23,407 bases of DNA. Source: a virus. The notes beneath the pieces were generated by a model. That model did not search any database. It saw only the letters and a list, made by a program, of their open reading frames with translations, and had not been told where the DNA came from. Positions 1 through 8,387 of the stretch are shown in pieces. The position numbers were made by a program, and so were the translations under genes. The first letter of the stretch is position 1, and every line of letters begins with the position of its first letter. The stretch spans positions 1 to 23,407 of IMG/VR virus record IMGVR_UViG_3300029448_000457; one strand, given 5' to 3'.

Positions 1-1
1 A

Positions 2-61
2 AGTACAGCAGATGCTGGTAACATGTATACGGTAATAGCAGAATTTAAAAAATTATATTAG
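2..61 (+). CDS. C-terminal end of an upstream gene (possibly major capsid protein), partial
   Basis: An open frame enters from the left edge and stops with TAG at 59-61, giving about 19 residues that end in AEFKKLY. The next gene begins 10 bases after the stop, and its Shine-Dalgarno GGAG (61-64) overlaps the stop codon, so the two genes are tightly coupled. In P22- and T7-like podoviruses the major capsid gene normally lies directly before the first connector gene, which is the only reason to suggest capsid protein. The fragment is too short to identify by sequence. Confidence 0.4.
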   Translation, partial: STADAGNMYTVIAEFKKLY

Positions 62-71
62 GAGATAACTG

Positions 72-824
72 ATGGCCAATACAACTTCAGGCACAGTTAC
101 TTTTGACAAAACTTTTGCTGTTGACGAGATTATCGAAGAAGCATACGAGAGACTTGGAATACAAGTTAGCTCTGGTTATCAATTAAAAACTGCACGAAGA
201 TCATTAAATATTCTTTTTCAAGAATGGGGTAATAGAGGTATTCACTATTGGGAAGTTGGTGAAGCTAATATAGATGTAATTGAAGGTCAAGCCGAATACA
301 CTTTTTATAGAGCAACAGGTGATGGCACAAGTGCTGTTACAAATCCTGCTAACACTTATGGTGTTGCAGATGTTCTTGAAGCAACTTTAAGATCTAATAG
401 AACAGCAACTACACAATCAGATTCTTCGTTAACAAAAATTTCTAGAGCAACGTATTCTGCATTATCAAGTAAGTTATCTAAAGGAACACCAGCACAATTT
501 TTTGTTCAAAGATTCGTGGATAAAACTACAATAACAGTTTACCCAACAGCAGATTCTTCTAATGCATCTAAAGACATACATTTTTATTATTTAAAAAGAA
601 TACAAGATGTAGATTCTACATATACAGATGCAACAGATCTTCCATACAGATTCGTACCTTGTATGGTTTCAGGATTAGCTTTTTATTTAAGTCAAAAAGT
701 AAATCCGCAATTAACACAAACAATGAAGTTATATTACGAAGATGAATTAGCAAGAGCACTATCAGAAGATGGTTCTGCTGCTAGTACATACATAACTCCT
801 AAAAACTATTACCCGAATATATAA
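72..824 (+). CDS. head-tail adaptor / tail tubular protein A-like connector
   Basis: A 250-aa protein, likely a portal-proximal adaptor of the P22 gp4 / T7 gp11 type, which docks on the portal ring and joins it to the tail. The N-terminal third (about residues 17-60) has the helical pattern of this group: an acidic helix with EAYERLG, then RRSLNILFQEW and a GIHYW turn. A beta-rich middle follows, and the C-terminal part has YRFVPCMVSGLAFYL and a final helix with YYEDELARA. It is somewhat longer than T7 gp11 (about 196 aa). The start is supported by GGAG at 61-64. The next gene starts within its stop codon (TAATG, 824). The family assignment comes from pattern and position only. Confidence 0.6.
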   Translation: MANTTSGTVTFDKTFAVDEIIEEAYERLGIQVSSGYQLKTARRSLNILFQEWGNRGIHYWEVGEANIDVIEGQAEYTFYRATGDGTSAVTNPANTYGVADVLEATLRSNRTATTQSDSSLTKISRATYSALSSKLSKGTPAQFFVQRFVDKTTITVYPTADSSNASKDIHFYYLKRIQDVDSTYTDATDLPYRFVPCMVSGLAFYLSQKVNPQLTQTMKLYYEDELARALSEDGSAASTYITPKNYYPNI

Positions 825-1006
825 TGGCAAAGAAAAAAGTTAAAAAATACAAACCCGGTAAAAGACAAATGCTTGTAACTCCAAAAGGAATTATTCCAAT
901 TGAAGAATATCCAAACCCTGGATATGGTGTAATTAAAAAACCAACATTGCATGCAAAAGGCGGGTTAGCTGGTATAAGAAGATTTAATAAAGGAGGAAAA
1001 GTTTAA
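824..1006 (+). CDS. small basic protein with C-terminal KGGKV tail, unknown function
   Basis: A 60-aa protein rich in Lys, Gly and Pro. It opens with MAKKKVKKYKPGKRQ, a very basic segment that could bind nucleic acid, and ends in AKGGLAGIRRFNKGGKV. The same kind of ending is seen in the 101-aa protein at 13993 (AKGGR...FMKGGKV), although the two are otherwise unrelated. The codons for the last residues (GGAGG at 992-996) lie 9 bases before the ATG of the next gene and serve as its Shine-Dalgarno sequence. It is embedded between connector genes with 1-base overlaps on both sides, so it is a real gene and probably a minor virion or assembly protein. No known family was recognised. Confidence 0.7.
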   Translation: MAKKKVKKYKPGKRQMLVTPKGIIPIEEYPNPGYGVIKKPTLHAKGGLAGIRRFNKGGKV

Positions 1007-1476
1007 TGGCAACAGGAAAATACGCAAAAGCAATATCAGATAGATCAGGATTTGAATTTCCATATAACGAAATGGTTCAAGAAGGTTTAATGAATGCAAG
1101 AACTGATAGAACAGAAAATGATGTTGCAACAATATTAAAACCAAATCCTTTTGAAACTATTGCAGCTTCATCAGGAATTATAAATGTATCAGAACCATCA
1201 CACGGAAGATCAACAAGTGATACTGTAAGATTTAGAGGATCACCTTCTACTGCTGGAACTTTTTCAAACCCTGCATCATTTGATGGTATAACAGGATCGA
1301 ATGTTGCAAAATCTGCAGGATATTCTATTACAGTTGGTAAAAGAGATTCAAGCGGCAATATTACAAACACAACAGATTTCTATCACTTTACTGTAGACAC
1401 AAACACTGCTACAACAGGTGGTATATCAGGAGGAGGAGAGAATTGCTCGGCAGGTCCGGCAACTCTTACAGCATAA
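1006..1476 (+). CDS. putative small virion protein (KYAKAISDRSGF type)
   Basis: A 156-aa protein. The N-terminal stretch with KYAKAISDRSGFEFPYNEM (residues about 5-23) resembles, from memory, a segment conserved in small structural proteins of marine cyanophages and uncultured marine phages. Homologues often have Cys residues there that this protein lacks. The C-terminal half is Ser/Thr/Gly-rich and predicted beta-rich. Translation is supported by GGAGG at 992-996. Near its end the codons for SGGGE form a GGAGGAGGAG tract (1429-1438) that could also act as a ribosome site for a TTG inside the gene (see next gene). Position among connector genes suggests a head-completion or tail role, which remains inference. 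Confidence 0.55.
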   Translation: MATGKYAKAISDRSGFEFPYNEMVQEGLMNARTDRTENDVATILKPNPFETIAASSGIINVSEPSHGRSTSDTVRFRGSPSTAGTFSNPASFDGITGSNVAKSAGYSITVGKRDSSGNITNTTDFYHFTVDTNTATTGGISGGGENCSAGPATLTA

Positions 1477-2180
1477 TGGCAGGAATAAGCGCATCAGGAT
1501 TAAAAACACAAATAAGAAGTTATACAGAAGTTAGTTCTACTGTATTGTCAGATTCAGTTATAGAAAACATTATTTTAAATGCACAATATAGAATTTTTAG
1601 AGATATCCCTTTAGATGCGGATAGAAAAACATCTACAGGTAATTTTACAGCAGGAACAGGCACTGTAACTGTGCCAGCAGGAGCCGTGTTTATTAGAGGA
1701 GTTCAAGTTTATACTGCAACTGGATCTACTTACACTGGTGCAAATACATATTTAGAAAAAAAAGATGTAACATATTTAGAAGAATATATTTCAGCAACCA
1801 CGTCTACTGGAACACCAAAATACTATGCTATGTTAGATACAGGAGCAACTGGAGAAAGTTCATCAAATTCTGGATCTATTATTGTGTCACCAACACCAAG
1901 TGGAACATTTGCATATAAAATACATTACAATGCAGTGCCAGGTATATTTGAAAATAATGACACTAATTATATTAGTATGAATTTTCCAAATGGTCTGCTA
2001 TATTGTTGTTTAGCAGAAGCTTTTGGTTTTTTAAAAGGACCAATGGACATGCTACAGTTATACGAGTCTAAGTATAAAGCTGAGATTCAGTTGTTTGCTG
2101 CAGAACAAATTGGAAGACGAAGAAGGGATGATTACACGGATGGTACTGTAAGAATACCAATTCAGTCTCCACCACAATAG
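1476..2180 (+). CDS. second head-tail connector / adaptor-like protein
   Basis: A 234-aa protein when started at ATG 1476, which overlaps the previous stop as TAATG like nine other junctions here. An upstream TTG (1443) preceded by a strong GGAGGAGGAG would add 11 residues and remains possible. The shape fits phage adaptor proteins: an N-terminal helical part (LKTQIRSYTEV, then LSDSVIENIILNAQYRI and DIPLDADR), a beta domain, then a helix with GLLYCCLAEAFGFLKGP and a C-terminal helix ending in a basic RRRRDD patch. Its architecture parallels the 250-aa protein at 72, so the two may form successive rings below the portal. Family assignment is by pattern only. Confidence 0.55.
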   Translation: MAGISASGLKTQIRSYTEVSSTVLSDSVIENIILNAQYRIFRDIPLDADRKTSTGNFTAGTGTVTVPAGAVFIRGVQVYTATGSTYTGANTYLEKKDVTYLEEYISATTSTGTPKYYAMLDTGATGESSSNSGSIIVSPTPSGTFAYKIHYNAVPGIFENNDTNYISMNFPNGLLYCCLAEAFGFLKGPMDMLQLYESKYKAEIQLFAAEQIGRRRRDDYTDGTVRIPIQSPPQ

Positions 2181-2190
2181 GAATTAAATT

Positions 2191-4896
2191 ATGGCATCAA
2201 GTTATACAGATCTCGGTATAGAAAAAATGGCAACTGGCGAAAACGCCGGTACATGGGGAACAAAAACTAATACCAATTTAGATATAATAGAAAAATCAAT
2301 TGCTGGTTATGTTGAACAAGCAGTAACTAGTGGTGGAACAACAGCATTAAGTATTACAGATGGTGATGCAACAGAATCTACATCAGTTGCACGTCATGCT
2401 GTTATAAAATTAACAGGTACAATAACAGGAAACTCTATTGTAACTGTACCTGACTCTGTAGAAAAAGTTTACATTGTAACTAATGGCACATCAGGTGCTT
2501 ACACTGTACAATTTAAAACAGCATCTGGAACAGGTATTACTTTTGGTGTATCAGAAAAAACTACAAGATTAGTTTACTCTGATGGAACAAATCTTGTTGA
2601 TGCAGGATTTGGTGGATCTCTTGACATAGAAGGAAGAGAATTAGTTTTAGATGCTGATGGTGATACAACTATTACAGCAGACACAGATGATCAAATAGAT
2701 ATTAAAATTGCAGGAGCAGATGATTTTCAATTTACTGCAAATACTTTTACAGCACAATCAGGTAGTAGTATTGTTGTGCCAGAAAGCGGACTTACTTTTG
2801 GAAGCACAGCAATTACATCAACAGCCGCAGAATTAAATTTGTTAGATGGAGTATCTGGATTAATACAAGCAGATTTTACTAAACTTGCAGCTGTGGATTC
2901 AACAGCCGCAGAATTAAACATTGTTGATGGTGGTACATCAGCCACATCTACAACAATTGCAGATGCAGACAGAGTTGTATTAAATGATAATGGTACAATG
3001 GTTCAAGTTGCAGTTACAGATTTAGCTGCATACTTTGACGATGAAATTACAGCAATGCCAAACCTTACATCGGTTGGCACACTTACAACTTTAACAGTTG
3101 ATAATGTAATTATTAATGGAACAACTATTGGTCACACTGATGATACAGATTTAATAACTTTAGCCGATGGTATTGCAACAGTTGCAGGTGAAATATCTGT
3201 AACAACTTTAGATATTGGTGGAACTAATGTAACAGCAACCGCAGCAGAGATTAATTTAATAGATGGTGGTGCTTCAACAGGAACAACTGCTGTTGCAGAT
3301 GCAGATGGAATTCTTACAAATGATAGTGGTACAATGAGATTGACAACTGCCGCTACATTTAAAACATATTTTCAAAGTGGTGTTACAGCTTCAAGTGTAG
3401 CAGCAGATGATATTGCAGCAGGTGACGCTGCAGTCACACTTGGTAATGGAAGCACATCAGCAGATGTTACAATAGATTCTGGTGATGATATTGTTATTGA
3501 TGCAGCAGGTGGAAATGTAGAATTTAAAGATGCAGGAACATTACAATTAACATTAGATATGGATGGTACTGCAGGTGCTCAAGTAATTCAACTTGGTGTA
3601 GATAGCGATGATTTAATATTTAAACAATACGATGGAACAACAGTATTAACTTTAGATGATGATACAACAGTTAAGGTTGCAACAGATTTAACAGTTGGTG
3701 ATGATTTAAGTTTAATTTCAGATTCTGCAGTATTAAAATTTGGCGCAGATGGAGATACAACATTAACTCACACAGATGGTACAGGATTAACTTTAAACTC
3801 TACAAACAAATTATGTTTTAATGACGCTACTCAATTTATACAAGGTGCAAGTGGAACAGTATTAGATATCGCTGCTACTGATGAAATAGAATTAACTGCT
3901 ACATTAATTGATGTAGTTGGAAACTTAGCAGGTTCTGGAACTGGTACTTTTGGTGGTATTTTAAAAACAGATGATACTACAGATGCAACGTCTACAACAG
4001 ATGGATCATTACAAACTGACGGTGGTTTAAGTGTAGCCAAAGATACTATAATAGGTAATGACCTTAAATTATTATCTGACTCAGCAGTTCTTGTTTTTGG
4101 TGCAGGTTCTGACGCTACTTTAACACATACTAATGATACTGGATTAACTTTAAACAGCACAAATAAACTTATGTTTAATGATGCTAGTCAATTTATACAA
4201 GGTAGTAGTGGAACAGTATTATCTATAGGTGCAACTGATGAAATAGATTTAACAGCGACTGCAATAGATATTAATGGTACTTGTGATATAAGTGGAACTT
4301 TTTCACTTGCTGGCACTAATGTTACATCAACAGCTACAGAAATAAATAAATTAGATGGAGTTGGAACATTAAAAGAAGCTGGAAAAGAAACTATTTGGAT
4401 TCCTGCAAACGCTATGACACCGACTGAAAGTAATGGATGTGCTTCGGTAACATCAGTAGAAACTACATCAGGAAGACCTGATATGGTTGTTTTAGATTTT
4501 GATAAAGACAGTGATGAGTTTGCACAATTTGCAGTAGCATTTCCTAAGTCATGGAATTTAGGCACGATTACTTTTCAATGTTTTTGGTCTGGTTTAGCGG
4601 CTACTACAGGTGTTGCTATATCCTTAGAAGGTGTTGCAATGAATGATAATGAAACTATTGATGTTGCTTATGGATCAGCTGTAGTTGTTACAGATGATGC
4701 ACAAGGAGCTGTTGAAGAATTATTAGTTACTGCTGAAAGTGGTGCAGTAACAATTGCCGGAACTCCAGCAGATAATGATCTTTGTTATTTTAGAATAGGT
4801 AGAGATGTATCTGATGGTAATGATGATATGGCAGGTGACATGAGATTACATGGTATTAAAATATTTTTTACAACTGATGCAGCTAATGATGCATAG
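2191..4896 (+). CDS. long repeat-containing tail fibre protein
   Basis: A 901-aa protein that probably forms a trimeric fibre for host recognition. The N-terminus (SYTDLGIEKMATGENAGTWG, then NTNLDIIEK) matches the attachment region common in marine phage fibres. A Thr/Asp/Gly/Val-rich shaft follows, with T-A-A-E-L/I-N-x-x-D-G repeats starting near residues 211, 238, 350 and 714. The shaft also has two long copies of one segment at residues about 505-579 and 624-698. The C-terminal 170 residues, from ETIWIPANAM onward, are a non-repetitive beta-rich head, the likely tip or chaperone-like domain. AGGA at 2179-2182 supports the start. The gene is followed by the Gly-rich adhesin, so the pair probably acts together in adsorption. 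Confidence 0.8.
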   Translation: MASSYTDLGIEKMATGENAGTWGTKTNTNLDIIEKSIAGYVEQAVTSGGTTALSITDGDATESTSVARHAVIKLTGTITGNSIVTVPDSVEKVYIVTNGTSGAYTVQFKTASGTGITFGVSEKTTRLVYSDGTNLVDAGFGGSLDIEGRELVLDADGDTTITADTDDQIDIKIAGADDFQFTANTFTAQSGSSIVVPESGLTFGSTAITSTAAELNLLDGVSGLIQADFTKLAAVDSTAAELNIVDGGTSATSTTIADADRVVLNDNGTMVQVAVTDLAAYFDDEITAMPNLTSVGTLTTLTVDNVIINGTTIGHTDDTDLITLADGIATVAGEISVTTLDIGGTNVTATAAEINLIDGGASTGTTAVADADGILTNDSGTMRLTTAATFKTYFQSGVTASSVAADDIAAGDAAVTLGNGSTSADVTIDSGDDIVIDAAGGNVEFKDAGTLQLTLDMDGTAGAQVIQLGVDSDDLIFKQYDGTTVLTLDDDTTVKVATDLTVGDDLSLISDSAVLKFGADGDTTLTHTDGTGLTLNSTNKLCFNDATQFIQGASGTVLDIAATDEIELTATLIDVVGNLAGSGTGTFGGILKTDDTTDATSTTDGSLQTDGGLSVAKDTIIGNDLKLLSDSAVLVFGAGSDATLTHTNDTGLTLNSTNKLMFNDASQFIQGSSGTVLSIGATDEIDLTATAIDINGTCDISGTFSLAGTNVTSTATEINKLDGVGTLKEAGKETIWIPANAMTPTESNGCASVTSVETTSGRPDMVVLDFDKDSDEFAQFAVAFPKSWNLGTITFQCFWSGLAATTGVAISLEGVAMNDNETIDVAYGSAVVVTDDAQGAVEELLVTAESGAVTIAGTPADNDLCYFRIGRDVSDGNDDMAGDMRLHGIKIFFTTDAANDA
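3703..3927 (+). repeat. internal fibre repeat, copy 1 (75 residues)
   Basis: Residues about 505-579 of the fibre, containing SDSAVLKFG, LTHTDGTGLTLNSTNKL and NDATQFIQG. The segment recurs 119 residues later with high amino-acid similarity and clear nucleotide similarity, which suggests a recent intragenic duplication. A 44-residue spacer separates the copies. Confidence 0.85.
4060..4284 (+). repeat. internal fibre repeat, copy 2 (75 residues)
   Basis: Residues about 624-698 of the fibre, containing SDSAVLVFG, LTHTNDTGLTLNSTNKL and NDASQFIQG. It is in frame with copy 1. Differences are mainly third-base changes and conservative replacements. Confidence 0.85.
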
Positions 4897-4908
4897 GGAA
4901 AATAAATT

Positions 4909-5763
4909 ATGTTTGGATATAGAAGTTTAGGTTTTGGTAGTGGAGGAACAGCAGGTGCTGCTCCATATAATATAGATATACTTTTAGTTGCTGGAGGTGG
5001 TGGCGGTGCAAATTGTTGTCACGGCGGTGGCGGCGGAGCTGGAGGATTTAGAAATCTTGCAGATAATGCAATTACACCAGGAGTACAATATACAGTAACT
5101 GTTGGTGATGGTGGATCTGGACAAGCAAAAGGAAGTAATTCTTCGTTTGCAGGAACAGGTTTTACTACGCTTTCTTCAACTGGTGGTGGACCAGGAGGAA
5201 CCAATTCTTCAGTCACTAATGGTGGATCAGGTGGAGGAGGAAGTGCACCTCAAGTAGGTGCAGGAGGAGCAGGAAATGAAGGAGGCTATAGCCCAGCTGA
5301 AGGAACAGCTGGAGGAAATGGTTTTCACGTTGCTCCAGGTTATGGCGGCGGAGGCGGCGGAGGTGCCGGACAAGCTGGTAGTAATGGAGGTGGCCCTGGA
5401 GGGGGTGCTGGAGGAAATGGATCAGCAAATTCAATAACAGGATCATCGGTAACTTACGCTGGAGGTGGCGGAGGGGGTTCTCACCCAGGAGGATCAGGCG
5501 GATCTGGAGGATCCGGAGGTGGTGGAACTGGATCAGTTGGTCCTGGTCAACCAGGAACAGCAAATCTTGGAGGTGGCGGCGGTGGAGCTGAAAGACAGGC
5601 ACCTCAACATAATGGGATAGGAGGATCAGGTGGCAAAGGAGTTGTTATTTTAAAAGTTCCAACTGCAAGTTATACTACTACTGTAACAGGATCACCAACG
5701 GTTACTACAAGTGGAGATTTCAAAATTCTTAAATTTACAGGGACAGGGAGTTATACAGCATAA
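4909..5763 (+). CDS. glycine-rich tail fibre adhesin
   Basis: A 284-aa protein dominated by Gly. A short beta N-terminus (NIDILLVAGGGGG, then YTVTVGDGGSG) leads into a long Gly/Ser tract at about residues 90-235 with GGGGGGGAG, GGGPGGGAGG and HPGGSGGSGGSGGGG. A beta-rich end follows, with GVVILKVP and FKILKFTGTGSYTA. Gly-rich tips of this kind are known as distal receptor-binding proteins in phages, where Gly runs form packed polyglycine-II helices; that comparison is an inference. GC is high only because Gly codons are GGN. The start has AGGGA at 4895-4899, and the stop overlaps the next start (TAATG, 5763). Place in the gene order fits host recognition. Confidence 0.7.
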   Translation: MFGYRSLGFGSGGTAGAAPYNIDILLVAGGGGGANCCHGGGGGAGGFRNLADNAITPGVQYTVTVGDGGSGQAKGSNSSFAGTGFTTLSSTGGGPGGTNSSVTNGGSGGGGSAPQVGAGGAGNEGGYSPAEGTAGGNGFHVAPGYGGGGGGGAGQAGSNGGGPGGGAGGNGSANSITGSSVTYAGGGGGGSHPGGSGGSGGSGGGGTGSVGPGQPGTANLGGGGGGAERQAPQHNGIGGSGGKGVVILKVPTASYTTTVTGSPTVTTSGDFKILKFTGTGSYTA

Positions 5764-6176
5764 TGGCAACTTTTGCAGAATTAAATGATAATAATGTTGT
5801 TTTAAGAACTTTATCCGTTCATGATAATGAATTATTAGATGATGGAAATGAAAGTGAAGATAAAGGAATAGCTTTTTTAAAATCTTTATTTGGCTCAAAT
5901 ACTAATTGGAAACAAACTTCATATAACACTAAGTATGGTGTGTACTATCAAGTTAATTCTAGTACACCACATTCAGATCAATCAAAAGTATTTAGAAGAA
6001 CAAAAGCAGCAGTAGGCGGTGTATACGACCCAGATAGAAATGCTTTTGCAGATCCACAAATTTATGATAGTTGGACCTTAGATCAAAACACAGGTAGATG
6101 GGAACCCCCTACAGCAAGACCAAATGAAACGGGTTATTTTTGGAATGAAAGTCAACAAAAATGGGTACAAAATTAA
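5763..6176 (+). CDS. conserved small protein after tail fibre genes, unknown function
   Basis: A 137-aa acidic protein. Recognisable segments are the start MATFAELNDNNVVLRTLSVHDNE, GIAFLKSLFGSNTNWKQTSYN in the middle, and an aromatic C-terminal part with YDSWTLDQNTGRWEPP and YFWNESQQKW. From memory, a protein of this type is widespread in marine cyanophages and pelagiphages, often close to fibre or structural genes, without an assigned function. The Trp/Asn-rich ending suggests a small beta domain. It is translationally coupled to the Gly-rich adhesin by TAATG. It is the last gene before a 60-base AT-rich gap and the enzyme cassette, so it marks the end of this fibre operon. Confidence 0.6.
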   Translation: MATFAELNDNNVVLRTLSVHDNELLDDGNESEDKGIAFLKSLFGSNTNWKQTSYNTKYGVYYQVNSSTPHSDQSKVFRRTKAAVGGVYDPDRNAFADPQIYDSWTLDQNTGRWEPPTARPNETGYFWNESQQKWVQN

Positions 6177-6192
6177 TTTTTATTTGTTAATA

Positions 6193-6226
6193 TTGACGTT
6201 TATAAAAATTATGTATATATATAATA
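6193..6226 (+). promoter_or_regulatory. candidate sigma70-type promoter for the enzyme cassette
   Basis: TTGACG at 6193-6198 is followed after 17 bases by TATATA (6216-6221), with an overlapping TATAAT at 6220-6225. Transcription would begin roughly 5-10 bases before the ATG at 6237, giving a nearly leaderless mRNA, in line with the lack of a Shine-Dalgarno sequence. The 14-mer GTATATATATAATA (6213-6226) occurs again at 8957-8970, just after the cassette. Such AT-rich motifs are easy to find by chance in this genome, hence the moderate confidence. Confidence 0.4.
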
Positions 6227-6236
6227 CATAAAAAAT

Positions 6237-6842
6237 ATGAAAGCTATGATGCCAAGTACTTGTTGGTCGTTCCAAACAGAAACAGTAAATGATTGGGCGT
6301 ATTGGAAAAATTCTTTTACAAAAGAAGAATGTGAAAAAATTATTAAAATTGCTAAATCATATAATTTACAAAAAGCAGGAATTTTAGAAAAAAAAAATAA
6401 ATCAATAATTGAAGAAAAAATAAGAGAAACAAATATAATATTTTTAGTTCCATGTGAAGAAACAGAATTTATATTTAAAAGATTAACTTCATTATTATTA
6501 GAAATGAACAAAAATTTTTTTAATTTTGATTTATGGGGATTACAGGAAGGACTACAATTTACAAACTATGTTGCTCCTAATGGTAAATACGATAAACACA
6601 TGGATAAAACCTCTCTTAAAGGGCTTATAAGAAAATTATCTTTTTCTTTACAATTATCTAATCCAAAAGAATATAAAGGTGGAGATTTTAATTTACATTT
6701 ATCAAGTAAAAAAACAACTTTATTAAAAGAACAAGGAACTTTACTTGTATTTCCAAGTTATGTTTTACATCAAGTAAAAAAAGTTACCAAAGGAGAAAGA
6801 AATTCTTTAGTAGGATGGGTCACTGGCCCTCCTTTTAAATAA
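6237..6842 (+). CDS. 2-oxoglutarate/Fe(II)-dependent oxygenase (PKHD / prolyl-4-hydroxylase-like)
   Basis: A 201-aa soluble enzyme of the double-stranded beta-helix 2OG oxygenase fold. The Fe ligands are visible: H121 and D123 in KYDKHMDK, and H178 in FPSYVLHQV. R188, ten residues after the last His, fits the 2-oxoglutarate carboxylate site. GGDFNLH (148-154) and LLVFPS (169-174) are typical strands. Such enzymes hydroxylate peptide or small-molecule substrates with O2 and 2-oxoglutarate, giving succinate and CO2; the substrate here is unknown. It opens a three-gene cassette, with the halogenase 6 bases downstream. No Shine-Dalgarno sequence is seen. A run of ten A at 6388-6397 is a possible slippage site. 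Start could also be M4 or M5. Confidence 0.8.
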   Translation: MKAMMPSTCWSFQTETVNDWAYWKNSFTKEECEKIIKIAKSYNLQKAGILEKKNKSIIEEKIRETNIIFLVPCEETEFIFKRLTSLLLEMNKNFFNFDLWGLQEGLQFTNYVAPNGKYDKHMDKTSLKGLIRKLSFSLQLSNPKEYKGGDFNLHLSSKKTTLLKEQGTLLVFPSYVLHQVKKVTKGERNSLVGWVTGPPFK

Positions 6843-6848
6843 AATATT

Positions 6849-8387
6849 ATGAAAAATATATTAGTAGTAGGCGGTGGTAGTGCAGGTGTCATGTCTGCTT
6901 ATACACTTAAAAAATTATTTCCTAAAAAAAATGTAACACTTATAGAAAGTAAAAATATACCTACAGTAGGAGTTGGTGAAAGCACTTTAGGTCATATTAA
7001 TCAGTGGCTTGCTTTAGTAGGCATAGTTGAAGATGATTTTATGAAAGAGTGTAATGCTTCTTATAAAATGAGTATTCGGTTTGAAAATTTTTACAGTAAA
7101 AAAGATGGTGGTTTTCATTATCCTTTTGGACAACCTGTTACAGAAGGGAATAAAGCTAAGTTGAACGATTGGTATTTTAAAAAAATATTATATCCTAAAA
7201 CACTTATTTCTAATTACGCTGATATGCATTATCCAATAATGTCTTTAGTAAATAAAAATAAAATATTAACTGATACTCAAAATATAACTGTGGGTTTAGA
7301 AGGATATTCTTTTAAAAAAGATGTAGCTTATCATTTTGATGCAACTTTATTTGCTAATTGGCTAAAGAAAAAATTTATACAAATCGGTGGAAAAATTAAA
7401 ATAGGAAGTATAATTAAAATACATCAAAATAAAAACGGAATAGAAAAAGTTGTAACTGATGCAAAAGAAACTTTAAAGGCAGATTTATTTATAGATTGCA
7501 CTGGTTGGAAATCACTTTTACTAGGTGAAACTTTAAAAGAACCTTTTAAAAGTTATGAAGATATGTTGCCTAATAATTCTGCATGGGCAACTAAGCTACC
7601 TTATACAAATAAAAAAAAACAATTAGTTCCTTATACTAATTGTGAAGCTATTAATAATGGTTGGGTATGGACTATACCTCTTTGGAGTAGAATTGGTACT
7701 GGTTATGTTTATTCAGATAAATACATTTCGGATGAAGATGCTTTAAAAGAATTTAAAAAACATTTAAAAAAAAATGATTTAGAGTTTAAAAAATTAAAAA
7801 TGAGAGTAGGTATTCACGATAAACTTTTTGTTAAAAATGTATGTGCTATTGGAATGTCTGCTGGTTTTATTGAGCCTTTAGAAAGCAATGGTTTATTAAC
7901 TGTGCATGAATTTTTAGTTAAATTAGTTAAAATTTTAAATAGACCGGTAATATCTAATTTTGTTAAACAACAATTTAATATGTCTTGTAAAAGATTTTTT
8001 CACGAATTTGCTGAATTTGTTGCCGCTCATTATGCATTAACCATAAGAAATGATACAAAATATTGGAGAGATATTCAAAATAGAAAATACAATATCGATG
8101 AAAATGTTATTCATGGAAACAGCACTTTTCAATCTATTAATCAATGGTGTTTTAATGATTATCATTATCCAACAACTGCAGGAATGGATTGTATAGGAAC
8201 TGGAATGAGATTTTTTCCTACTGATGAAAATTCATTAAAACATGGTAATTATTCTAGTGATATTAATTTTTTAAAAAGTGATGCACAAGAAAGAACACTT
8301 CAACTAGATATAAGAGAACAAGAATGGAAAGATAAAGTTTCTGTTTGTCCTTCATTGTATGAATTTTTGAAAAAAAAATATATTTAA
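6849..8387 (+). CDS. FAD-dependent tryptophan-halogenase-family enzyme
   Basis: A 512-aa flavoprotein of the tryptophan halogenase family, close to the usual length of about 510-540 aa. The FAD-binding G-x-G-x-x-G is GGGSAG at residues 8-13, and VGVGEST follows near residue 41. K73 in SYKMSIRF aligns with the catalytic lysine (PrnA K79) that carries the hypohalous species. The diagnostic W-x-W-x-I-P is WVWTIP at 272-277. FIEPLESNGL (340-349) places E345 and S346 at the PrnA E346/S347 positions. It therefore appears catalytically complete and would need reduced FAD from a separate reductase, which is not in this window. Viral members are known; VirX1 from cyanophage Syn10 is an active halogenase favouring iodide. 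The substrate cannot be read from sequence. The neighbours are two 2OG oxygenases. Confidence 0.9.
   Translation: MKNILVVGGGSAGVMSAYTLKKLFPKKNVTLIESKNIPTVGVGESTLGHINQWLALVGIVEDDFMKECNASYKMSIRFENFYSKKDGGFHYPFGQPVTEGNKAKLNDWYFKKILYPKTLISNYADMHYPIMSLVNKNKILTDTQNITVGLEGYSFKKDVAYHFDATLFANWLKKKFIQIGGKIKIGSIIKIHQNKNGIEKVVTDAKETLKADLFIDCTGWKSLLLGETLKEPFKSYEDMLPNNSAWATKLPYTNKKKQLVPYTNCEAINNGWVWTIPLWSRIGTGYVYSDKYISDEDALKEFKKHLKKNDLEFKKLKMRVGIHDKLFVKNVCAIGMSAGFIEPLESNGLLTVHEFLVKLVKILNRPVISNFVKQQFNMSCKRFFHEFAEFVAAHYALTIRNDTKYWRDIQNRKYNIDENVIHGNSTFQSINQWCFNDYHYPTTAGMDCIGTGMRFFPTDENSLKHGNYSSDINFLKSDAQERTLQLDIREQEWKDKVSVCPSLYEFLKKKYI

Noticed and set aside
1443-1478. TTG start at 1443 for the second connector, behind GGAGGAGGAG
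   Set aside because: The ATG at 1476 fits the TAATG junction pattern and the expected N-terminus of adaptor proteins. The TTG is kept only as an alternative, since the GGAGG tract is explained by SGGGE codons.
5216-5602. 128-aa minus-strand frame, His/Leu-rich
   Set aside because: It is the antisense of the Gly-rich adhesin (GGN codons prevent stops). Composition is unlike any real protein.
6388-6397. A10 run as a sign of frameshift or broken oxygenase gene
   Set aside because: The frame continues through it and all active-site residues downstream are in place.
6209-6511. 100-aa minus-strand frame with membrane-like N-terminus
   Set aside because: It overlaps the first 2OG oxygenase, whose catalytic residues are intact. 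The hydrophobicity comes from antisense of AAA/GAA-rich codons.
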